64,000 nt of DNA from Cystobasidiopsis lactophilus (taxonomy: Eukaryota > Basidiomycota > Agaricostilbomycetes > Agaricostilbales > Chionosphaeraceae): NCBI GenBank assembly GCA_001599975.1, contig BCIO01000002.1, forward strand, positions 2,181,883 to 2,245,882. The letters run 5' to 3'. Below, one piece after another: positions 54,011-63,217 of the stretch. Made by a program: the position numbers and the translations under genes. The notes beneath the pieces were generated by a model. The model searched no databases and had not been told where the DNA came from. It worked only from the letters and a program-made list of their open reading frames with translations. Position 1 is the first letter of the stretch. The number at the start of each line of letters is the position of its first letter.

Positions 54011-56463
54011 ATGGCGCCTCTCCTTCACTTTGACGAAGTCAGCAAGCACAACTCCAGGAAGAGCTCCTGGGTTGTTATCGTGCGTTGCATCCCAAATCGG
54101 CCTGCTGTGTCGTTTGCTGATTTCCCGAGCGCCCACAGCACGGCGAGGGTAGGCGCTGCCACCTCCCTTTCCCGCCCGCAGAAGCATGCTGATCCTCTCT
54201 TGCCCTGTGCTTGTACAGCCTTCGATGTCAGTGAGTATCGCTTTCGATGGCTGGCTCAAAAATCTGTTCTCCCCCCACATTCTGAGTTTGTGTGCAGCCG
54301 ATTTCCTGGATGACCACCCTGGCGGAGCCGGAATCATCCTCAAGTACAGTGGCAAGGTGAGAGCTCTCGATTGGCCAAAGCATGCAGGGCAATAGCTAAA
54401 GCGGAGGGCTCAGGACGCAACGCAAGTTGACCTCCGCTTTTTCAATCGGGTGCATCCCATTGGCTGACCCGGAACATTTTGCAGCGAGGCCTATGACCCC
54501 ATCCATCCTCGTAGGTATCGTTTCGTAGCTTGAGAGGTCCCAGATCTGACTCGGGATGCAGCCGGGACGATCCAGACCTACCTGTCCAAAGACAAGTTCA
54601 AGGGCCCGGTCGACCTGGAGACCTTCCCCAAGGTCAAGAAGCAGGTGACGGAAGAGGAGAAGGAGCTGGAGAAGCGCCGGGCGGCCAAGCCGCCGCTGGA
54701 GATGTGCTTGAACCTGTACGACTTCGAGGCCGTCGCCAAGACCACCCTCTCCGCCCAGGCTTGGGCCTATTACTCGTCAGGCTCCGACGATGAGATCACC
54801 ATGCGCGAGAACAGGTCGGCCTACCAGCGCATCTGGTTCAGGCCCCGCATCTTGCGCGATGTCACCAATGTTGATTATTCGACTTCCATGGTCCGTTTGC
54901 CCCAGCACCTCATTTTCACAAGACACACTGCTCACACGTTATCTTTGTGATTACAGCTGGGGACAAAGTGCAGCTTGCCAGTCTACATTACGGCCACTGC
55001 GCTCGGCAAACTCGGTCACCCGGATGGCGAGCTCAACCTAACTAAAGCTGCTGCTGAGCACGGCATCATTCAAATGGTGCGTTCGCTTTCCTCGTTGGAC
55101 CAATCTGGCGCTGTCAATTGACCAAGTGTACACTCAGATCCCGACTCTGGCCTCCTGCTCTTTCGACGAGATTGTGGACGGCGCTGCGCCCAACCAGGTG
55201 CAATGGCTCCAGCTCTACGTTAACAAGGACCGCGAGATCACCAAGAGGATTGTCCAGTGCGTTGCTTTTGAGCTTTCGACGAAATCTGCGCGGGAAATAA
55301 TACTTCCGCGCCACCAGAAATGCGGAAAAGCGCGGCATCAAGGGCCTCTTCATCACCGTTGACGCCCCTCAGCTGGGTCGAAGAGGTGCGTTTACCGAGA
55401 TTTCCGTGCCTCCTTGTGTTGATGGCCTCCGCTCACGCCCGACTCGCCACAGAGAAGGACATGCGCGTGAGTGCCCGCCGTTTGCCGGATTTAGCCGCCA
55501 ACTGATAGTCTGGGCCTATCTCTCCAGATGAAATTCGCCGAGGCCGGATCCAACGTCCAGCAGGGCACCGACACCGACAAGTCCCAAGGAGCGGCCCGAG
55601 CCATCTCGAGCTTCATCGACCCCGGCCTGTCATGGAAGGACATCCCCTTCTTCAAGAGCATCACTAAGATGCCCATCATCCTCAAGGGTGTTCAATGCTG
55701 GGAAGACGCTGTTATGGCTGCGGAGGCAGGGCTCGACGGCGTTGTCTTGTCTAACCAGTGCGTTCATTTCTGACGAGCATCGCTGTCTTCGGAACTCAGT
55801 TTTCGCAATAGTGGCGGTCGCCAATTGGACTTTGCACGATCTGGTATCGAGATTTTGGCCGAGGTTGTTGACCAGCTTAAGCACCGCGGGCTGTGGGGTG
55901 ACCACTTCTCCGTCTTGTGAGTGGCGTTTCTTTCTATGTAACCAGCCTTTTCTTACGTAGAGTCGTTCTCAGCATTGATGGTGGTGTCCGCCGTGCCGGT
56001 GATGTGCTCAAGGCCGTGGCTTTGGGTGCTAAGGGAGGCAAGTCGACCGCTGCTGACGAGTGTGCAGAATGGCGCTGACGTCCTTGCATAGTTGGCATTG
56101 GCCGACCCTTCCTCTATGCTTATAGCTCCTACGGGCCTGCTGGTGTTTCGAGGGCCATCCAGATCCTCAAGGTTAGTCTCACTGCCTTTGAGCTGACATT
56201 TCCTCGGCTGATTTTGATGCCCACCAGGACGAGATGGAGATGAACTTGCGCTTGATTGGCGCTCCCACTCTTAAGGATGTTGTCCCCAGCATGGTCGACG
56301 TCAGTCAAATCAGCAACCGTGGTGTTGAAGCGCCTCCAGACTACCTCCACCGCCACAATGTGAGCCTTTTCCTTGGTCCGATGAAGCTCAACGCTTACAC
56401 ATCGTACAGTACGAGCCTTTGCCCGCTTTGGTCACCGGTGGCGGCATTGCTGCCAAGCTTTAA
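54011..56463 (+). CDS. CYB2: Cytochrome b2-type L-lactate dehydrogenase
   Basis: A heme and FMN enzyme oxidising L-lactate to pyruvate. The cytochrome b5 domain begins at once (MAPLLHFDEVSKHNSRKSSW), with heme-binding FLDDHPGG and a second His in DATEAYDPIHP. The FMN domain has AYYSSGSDDEITMRENRSAY, LPVYITATALGKLGHPDGEL, WLQLYVNKDREITKRIV, LFITVDAPQLGRRE, PIILKGVQ, SNHGGRQLDFARSGIEI and VFIDGGVRRAGDVLKAVALG. Catalytic His, Arg, Lys, Asp and Tyr positions are all kept. Tiny exons of 10 (54139-54148), 12 (54219-54230) and 8 nt (54414-54421) are needed for the b5 part; the last is followed by a GC donor (GCAAGT). Yeast Cyb2 has an intermembrane-space presequence; none is visible here. Confidence 0.93.
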
Positions 56464-56527
56464 ACACTCTTTTGCCTCCTCTTCCATGCCCGCTAGAGAA
56501 CAGGGCCATCTCCCACTCTCCCATTCC

Positions 56528-57067
56528 CTACTTTATACCTCTCGCCGTGTCCAGACACTCCTTTTCTAAACCGTGTACTGCGTATACTGCAATGCCCACG
56601 TCTTGTAGCTTCTTGACGCCCTCGCAGACCACAAAGTCGCCTGGCTCCTGAACACCCAAGTACACCGATCCCAAGCCTGCCTCAATGATTCGGTCCGAGC
56701 AAGGCCTGCTACCGGACTTTCGAACAGAGCAAGGCTCCATCGTGGTGTAGATGGCTGCGCCTTTGACGTTGGCCGCACTCGGTCCATCCAGCAACTTGAC
56801 GAGGGCGCAGTGCTCGGCGTGAAGCTCGCCTTCGGAGCCCGTCGGAAACTCCCTCGAGTAGCCAGTGGACAAGACTTCTCCAGTGAGCGGGTTGACGATG
56901 ATGGCTCCCACGCAGAAGGCCGTGGGAACGTAGACGCTCTTCCTGGCCTCTTCCAGCGCCAGTTGCATGAAGCGGACGTGCTTGGCCTCTATATCAAGCG
57001 CAGGCCTCTTCAGTCAAGAAGGTATTAATCGAGAGAGGACTAGCTCACCTGAAGTACTGAGCGTCAT
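56528..57067 (-). CDS. Rib2-type cytidine-deaminase-fold enzyme
   Basis: Two exons. Exon 1 gives MTLSTS; exon 2 continues EAKHVRFMQLALEEARKS, VGAIIVNPLTGEVLSTGYSR, ELHAEHCALVKLL and YTTMEPCSVRKSGSRPCSDR, then ends ARGIK. HAE and PC-x9-C are the zinc and proton-shuttle motifs of the deaminase fold; the spacing matches the deaminase part of yeast Rib2, which acts in riboflavin synthesis, and not cytidine deaminase itself. About 160 residues: only the deaminase domain is present, without the pseudouridine synthase domain fused to it in S. cerevisiae Rib2. The stop is 64 bases from that of the convergent CYB2 gene. Confidence 0.8.
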
Positions 57068-57346
57068 TTGGTGGTTTGCGGAAGTCTTGTTGGGCAGCCC
57101 TCGCCCTCCGCCGGCGCGCGGACTCGGTGGCAAACTCTTGGTTTCACCGCCCCTCCGTGGGTTGAGGTCAAGTTCGTGCAGGGCTTATTGATGGCATCGA
57201 AAACAGAGCGTTCAGAAGGTGTTCAAGCGATTTCAATACAATTGGGCCTTTGGCAATCACCGACGGGCAAGAGCTAGGGCTTTTGGAGCCACCGACGCAA
57301 TACTTTTGAGCAAAAGACAAACGCGACTGATCTGTCGACAATCCAG

Positions 57347-58368
57347 CTAGAGCTCGAGGGATTGGCCCTGCTTCTGTTTCTTCTTGGGCAGCAGGTCTGT
57401 CGTGTGGCCACTTTCGGTCAGCACAGCTTTGTGAATAACGAAGGACGAAAACACATACTCTCGTGAATGTTCTGTGAATCGAAAGGAAGGGCGAATTAGC
57501 AAAGTAAAGCGGCATCGGGGGGGTAGGCGAGACTCACGGGCAACACGCCACCTGTGTATGACAGATTGATGTCAGTCGCGACTACCGAAGGGAACGAGGC
57601 AAGGACATTAGCTCACCCTGGCTGATCACGACCTTTTCCAAGAGCTTGTTCAGCTCCTCGTCGTTGCGGATGGCGAGCTGCAAGTGGCGCGGGGTGATGC
57701 GGGCCCTGTCAAGCGCGTCCATTAGGCATGCTCGCTCCGTATCGACGTATAGGCAAGGAACCCGCACTTCTTGTTGTCGCGGGCAGCATTGCCAGCCAGC
57801 TCGACGATCTCGGCGGTCAGGTACTCTGTGAGACGGCAAAAGCTGCAGTTTAGCGAAGACCGACGTGTTAAGCCTGGAGCAGCAGAGAGGAGTGGACTCA
57901 CCCAGCACAGCAGCCACGTAGACGGGGGCGCCAGCTGGTCGTGAGTGTCAGCGAGGAGGCCTGGGGGTGAAGCTGAGGAAGAAGCAGCCTTACCACCGAC
58001 TTTTGGAGCGCGCTGAAAATGTGAGCTGTCAGACGGTGACAATGGACGGCAAGAACTAACTTCGTTGGGCGTAGCGGCCTGAACAATGGCTTGAGCTAGG
58101 CCATGAGCGAGGAGCAGGATGGAGACTGACCCTTCTTGAGCAAGCGGTCTGGGCGTTGCGTGTCAGCTGCAAGCTGTCAACGCGCAAATCTGGACGACTC
58201 ACGGATGCGGCCCACTGGGAACTACAAGCCAGCTCTGTCAGTCCTCGAAACTTGCTTCTTCTGAAGGGGCAGCGAACAGGTAAGGTCAGGGCATGGGTTT
58301 GACAGCGCAAGAGAGCGAGACCAGCAGACCTTCTCGCCGTCTTGGTGGTTTTTGCCCTTGCCAGCCAT
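57347..58368 (-). pseudogene. HTA: Histone H2A, copy B, with in-frame TAG in the core
   Basis: Same exon plan as copy A, including a 6-nt exon (57994-57999). The first exon is identical ([13 protein letters not shown]). The second exon would read KKQVSRTDRAGL, then TAG at 58222-58224 where copy A has CAG for Gln, then FPVGRI. The remaining exons are intact: [87 protein letters not shown], ending KQGQSLEL. Changes after the TAG are largely synonymous, so the gene was under selection until recently or still is. If the TAG served as a 3' splice site (TTG|TAG|TTC), the product would stay in frame but lose 13 residues. The tail SLEL looks like the canonical SQEL with Gln changed to Leu. Confidence 0.8.
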
Positions 58369-58888
58369 TGTTTTCGGGGTGTGCGCGTGTGTGGGTGTGA
58401 AGAAGGGGAGGTTGTTGAGTAGTTGTGAGTGGGCAGAGAGGCAAATCGATGTATGAATCCTGGTGGAAAGGGGACAAGGAGCAGAGACGCGCTTTTTAAA
58501 GGCCTTCGGAAGCACAGAAGCACATGTGGGAGGCCAGACCCTCGACGAGAAAGAGGTTCAAGACCAGAACCGATCGATGCGGTCGACCCAGAGATTCGCG
58601 CAGTGGCGTCCGCTTTGCTTCCCGAGGCTTGGTGAGCGCGCAAACAGCAACCAAAGAGATGCGTCGCAAGCCCAAACAGAGAAATGACAGGTGTTTTGAC
58701 ATTTGAAGAGGGAGAGTTCTGACAGGCTTCCATTTTCTTCTGCCTCGGCTCCCGCGCGACTTGTGGCCGGTGGCGTCCATCCCGGCGTCAATACGCACAC
58801 TCACTCACTCATGAAGCTTCGGTAGGGCGAGATGGAAGCAAGCTAGAAGGGCAAATTCAAAGTTCGTAAGAAAAAGCGTCTTCCAAAT

Positions 58889-58902
58889 TTCATGCGCATG
58901 AA
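58889..58902. promoter_or_regulatory. 14-bp palindrome upstream of H2A copy B
   Basis: TTCATGCGCATGAA, identical to the element of copy A and at almost the same distance (about 520 bases) from the start codon. It lies just past the ABP1 stop codon, so the H2A promoter overlaps the ABP1 3' end. Confidence 0.5.
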
Positions 58903-58943
58903 GTGTCCGTTTTTTTCTTCGTTTCTGTGCTGCTTCGTTTGCT

Positions 58944-61900
58944 TTACTCGTCCAATTGAACGTAGTTCTGCATGAAACGAGTGAGATGTGGTTGCGAAGA
59001 ACATGAGGACAAGAACGAACACTGGGGAAAAGGCCAGTCTTGCCGTGGGCGCTGCCTTGCCACCAGCTCTCGTCCCTGAACCGGCCGTTTCTGTTGAGCA
59101 AAGCATTTGCTAGAGAGCTACCGACTGCTTACACAAACTCAATGTCGGAGATCTTGTCCCCCTCTTCAAATGCTGTGCGATGACGAAGAGGGCATCAGAC
59201 CGCTGGCTCAAGGACAGATGCGACCTCTCTGCCCGGAACGTACAAAGCTCGTTGTCCTCCTCAGCTTGATACGTGAAAGTGGCGGTGGCTGTTGGGCCGC
59301 CCGAGGTGGCAGACGCGGGCTCTTCTTCGGCCGGTGCAGCAGGAGGCGCCGCCGCCGCTTCTTCTTCAAGTAGCTCGACGTAGTTGGCTGTTCATGGCAG
59401 TCAGCATCCAATTATATCTTATTTAAGGAGTCGTAATACCTGGGAACATGCCCTTGCGAGTGCCATCAACGCTTTGGGCGGACCACCAGCCTGCAGGACG
59501 GAACCTTGTCAAGCCAATGAGCAGCTCAGGAAAGAGAGTTGGCTCACCTTCATCAATCTGCTCCACGTTCTCAATGGTCTCGCCTTCTAGCAAGGTCATC
59601 TCGTTCTCCTCTGCCGCGTCGTACGAGTACAGGACCACGGCTCGGAGGCCGCTCTCGCCGGACAAGCCAGAGGCGGCCGCTTCGGTTATGGTGTCGCTGG
59701 CCACCCCGAGAGACTGCAGGCGCTGGGCTTGCTGGGTCACTTCGGCCTCATGCTCCTTTTTGGCCTGGTCGGCTTGGTGGTCGGCTTGGGCTGCGCCGAA
59801 CAGGGCGCCAGCAGGTGGCAAAGGTGCTGCTCATCGACAATCAGTGTGGAGAGCACGCTTGTGAAGGGTCGCTTACGAGGAGGTGGAGCTGTACGCCGCT
59901 GGAATCAGAATTGATACGGAACGTATGAATGGAAGGAGACGTACGAGGAGGAGGACCACCAGCGGGCGCGGCAGCGGCTACAGGCGGCAAAGGCGGAGGT
60001 GGAGCTGAAAGCCATGGCCATTGCATCAGTTCTCGTCGAACAAAAGGAGACGACCGACTTACGAGGTGGGGCTGTAACCATGGCATCAAGACATCAGCAT
60101 CAACGACCTGAAAAGGCGCAGCGCCACAGCTTACGAGGGCCACCAGAAGCCGGTGCAGCTGCAGCAGCCGGTGGCGGCAATGGAGGAGCTGGAGGCGAAT
60201 CAACTTTAGCACCATATTTCTGGTTCAGACATGGGACGAAAGAACATACGTGGTGGAGCTGTAGGTCCCTTCACCTATCAAGGAAGCTCATTGAGCTTGG
60301 GATCAAAAACGACCTACGTGGAGGAGGGCCAGAAGCCGCGCTGGGCTGAGCGGCCTGTTTGGGCGCTGAAGGCATTGGAGCTGTGATGTACAGTCTTGGG
60401 AATGAGCCCTCCATTAAGCTCATTCTAGTAGCTGCTTGACTCACGAGGTGGAGCTGTGAGATGTGGCGTACCAAACAGCTTGAGAAGAGCATCCAAGCTC
60501 GTGAGGGAGCGACGACAGACTCACGAGGAGGCGGCGGTGGCACATCGTCCTCGTCCTTATCAGCTCCCGGCGGTCCAAAGTCATCGTCGTCATCTGCGGG
60601 AGTCATGGGCATCTTGATGGTGGTCCTCCCCGGTGTGGGCCTCGCCGCTTCCGGGACAGGTGGCGGCGGCGGCGGAGGTGGAGCCGCGGCAGACTCTTGA
60701 GCAGCATCGTCGGCTTTAGCTTGGGCCTGTCTTTGGCTCCAGGTGAGCTTGCTAGTGGAGACCTGGGGTGCCGGGGCAGACGAAGCTGGGGCGGCTGAGG
60801 CCTGCTGTTGGAACGCGCCGAGTCGAGAGCCTAGCTTGCCCGGCTTTCCAAGCGAGACGGGCTGGTAGGACGTGCCCACCGGCTCTGGCCTTTCCCGAGA
60901 GGCAGAAGCAGGGGCTTCCTTGTGCTCTTGCGCGGGCACCGGGGTGGAAGGCTTGTTGGGCGGTGTGATGGCTGAGAAGGCGTTGGAGCTGGTCAGCGAA
61001 GGCGCGGTGACTGAAGGCGGAGGGCGGTTGAAAGTGGGCGCGGCGGCCGGTGGCGGGCGAGGAGCTGGAGGTGGAGCCGCGGCCGGGGTGGGTTGGGAGC
61101 GGATGGAAGCCAGCTCGTTGCGCGACGACGAGTAGTTGGTCCCTACTGGAGCCGGAGCCTCTCTAGGGGGTTGCTTCAGCGAAGCCAAGTCAGGTCGGCC
61201 AACGGGAACGTAGGACGAGCCCTGTACGTGCCCAGGTCACTCAAACGAACTTGCAAACCTTGAAAGTATGGGGCAGCAGCACTTACGACTGGAGCGGGCG
61301 CTTCCCTCCTGACAGGCTTCTCGTTGTGTACGCTGTACTTGGAACCGGCCGAGTCAGCTACCTTCTTCTGGATCAAGGCCGGGTCCAAGTCTCCCTGTCA
61401 GGCCATATACGAGCTGAGTCATCTTTAAAAGGGACATGGAAGGGAGCGGGGCACTAACCTCGTCGCGGGCCTGGATGGTGACGTGGGCGCCTTTGAGGAC
61501 GCGGGCGACGGCGGCGCAGTGGGTGAGGAACAGGCCCTTTCTCGATTCCGGCACGCCTTGGCCGCACTGTGTGCCCAGTCAGCGACCAGAATTATGAGTA
61601 GTTCTGGAAGAGCAAGCGAACGCACCCATTGGACGAGCACAAACTTGGGCAAGGAGGTGGTGCGGTCTTGGATGCGGAGGAAGCCAAACATGATCCTGTT
61701 GGATTCAATCAAAGTTAGCCCGCGGATGATGATGGCAAGGGCAGCGAGAAGTCCAGACCTTCCCTCGCTGTGAAAGCACGCATCAAGTGAGCACAAACAA
61801 CGGAGGTGCTTCCAGAGGGTGTGACAAGCTCGGGCCTCACCTGAACTCATCCGCCAGCTCGTCGAGGTCGCCGTCGCCCGAGCCAGAGAGCGTGAGGACG

Positions 61901-62115
61901 TTGCTGGGCGGCAGGTTGAACACGGCCCTGCGTGGTTGGGACTGAGCATTGGCACAAACAACGGGAAGGGGCGATGTCATCTCACCAGGTCAAGCCGCCC
62001 GAGTTGAGGATGTCCGAGTGCGTCGAGGCCACATTGTCCGCGAAGCTGATGCTCTGTGTGTCAACTCGTGTCAGCCACTGGCCAAAGACAGCAAGGGGAG
62101 GAGTGAACGCACCAT
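58944..62115 (-). CDS. ABP1: Abp1/drebrin-like actin-binding protein
   Basis: Links cortical actin to endocytosis. The start ATG (62113-62115) is an exon of its own; after an intron the ADF-H domain begins SISFADNVASTHSDILNSGG and continues VFNLPPSNVLTLSGSGDGDL, NRIMFGFLRIQDRTTSLPKF, VLVQW, VARVLKGAHVTIQARDE. A Pro/Ala-rich region has repeats around REAPAPVGTNYSSS and PEPVGTSYQPVSLG, then an acidic motif (ADDDDDFGPPG) as used for Arp2/3 activation, and polyproline. After a coil (KKEHEAEVTQQAQRLQSLGV) come two SH3 domains: VVLYSYDAAEENEMTLLEGE with WWSAQSVDGTRKGMFP, and ATFTYQAEEDNELSFEEGDK with WWQGSAHGKTGLFPNYVQLD. The polyproline part is made of tandem exon modules with micro-exons (see separate entry). 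Confidence 0.92.
59877..60453 (-). repeat. Tandem intron-exon module array in ABP1
   Basis: Four micro-exons, 60445-60453 (9 nt), 60250-60258 (9 nt), 60063-60071 (9 nt) and 59877-59888 (12 nt), alternate with exons 60318-60380 (63 nt), 60135-60188 (54 nt) and 59945-60004 (60 nt). Each starts with CTCC, or CCCC in one case, after CAG, and ends with CCTC or CCAC before GT. All are phase 1-1 and multiples of three. The spacing of the micro-exons is 195, 187 and 186 bases. Each pair encodes PPP plus a segment such as PLPPVAAAAPAGGPPP. This indicates tandem duplication of a unit holding two exons and two introns. Confidence 0.8.
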
Positions 62116-62303
62116 CGTTTCGGACTCTGGCTGCTCGTGTCCAAGGCGTGTTCGCCCTGTCTTGGTCCGCTCCCGTCATTCGTCTCATCTCAAACTGCTC
62201 TTAAATGGTCGCTGGACCTCCCAAATACCGAGTGCCGGACTGGCTGGGCTTCTATGGTTCGCTGCGACTCTGCCTCGGTCTCTTGTTTGCGTAGTTCTCA
62301 AGG

Positions 62304-63064
62304 ATGGACGCAGTGGATCATTTTGAAGGCACCTCTCCCAATGTCTGGGCTTGGCTCTGGTGGAAGCCTGACCGCTTTCCAGATGAGAGTGAGCCTTTGC
62401 CTGCAATACTAGCATTGCGAGGAATGCTGATCGTGGCATGTTCCGGCTCACAGGCGCACCCAACGCCGTCAGCGCTGCGCCTTTCAAGGATGATAGAGAC
62501 TGCGAGGTGTACAAGCTCGAGATTCGCGACCCAGACTGGCAGTCATTTTTCAACGTGAGGGCTCGGGATCACCACTTTCAATCAGGCAACATGTCGTTCT
62601 GATGATCCGCTTGGGTCCTATCTCACAGGTGCTCCCATTAAGAGTAAAAGAAATCAACGAGCGCCTGACCAAGGCCGATCTCAACTCGCTCATGGAGGCC
62701 CAAGCCTTACTCGCCACGCTCAAGAACGCCATCCACGCTTGCACGGCCGCCATCAGAGTCCAATATCAAGCGGCGCCGGTCACTTTAGACGATGGGAAGA
62801 GGGACGCGGGGAAGGAGCGCAGGGACGGCTTCACCTACATCCACTTCCTGGACCGCTTTGCCTTGCAGGAAATTTCGGTGGCAGCAGGTGAGCCGAGCTT
62901 CATTTCTAGATTGGATCTCTCTCAATCTAAGGTGGTTTGTGGATCTCACAGATGTGGTGAGGAAATACCAACGGATCCGGGTCGAAGAAGCAGCGTCTTG
63001 GTCCGCTTGGAACCCAATCACGGCCGTGTCTTCGTTGATCTATGGCAAGCCTTCGCACGCTTGA
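62304..63064 (+). CDS. Unknown protein, about 200 residues
   Basis: Four exons. MDAVDHFEGTSPNVWAWLWW and KPDRFPDE come first, then APNAVSAAPFKDDRDCEVYK, LEIRDPDWQSFFN, a long helical exon (VLPLRVKEINERLTKADLNS, LMEAQALLATLKNAIHACTA) and, after skipping a 60-70 nt intron, VVRKYQRIRVEEAASWSAWN and PITAVSSLIYGKPSHA. The stop is at 63062-63064. The Trp-rich start and the coiled helical centre are distinctive, but I do not recognise the family. It is divergent from ABP1 across 188 bases. Confidence 0.6.
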
Positions 63065-63217
63065 TCTGTTTTTCGGACTGCTTTTCGCATTGCATCTCTG
63101 CCCCCTTGTACACAGAAACCTCATCCACAATGTATTCCTGTCTCTACCTCCCTCACAGATTAGGGGACTGAAAACTCCCACCAAAGGACACAACTAAGAA
63201 GATGCAAAGAGCGGGTT

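Larger units (their letters stand above)
57347..58990 (-). repeat. Right arm of inverted H2A duplication
   Basis: Matches 14325-15928 in the opposite orientation. It covers the H2A gene, its promoter, the palindrome, and the last exon plus adjacent intron end of ABP1. Because ABP1 is complete only here, this is probably the source locus. Confidence 0.8.
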
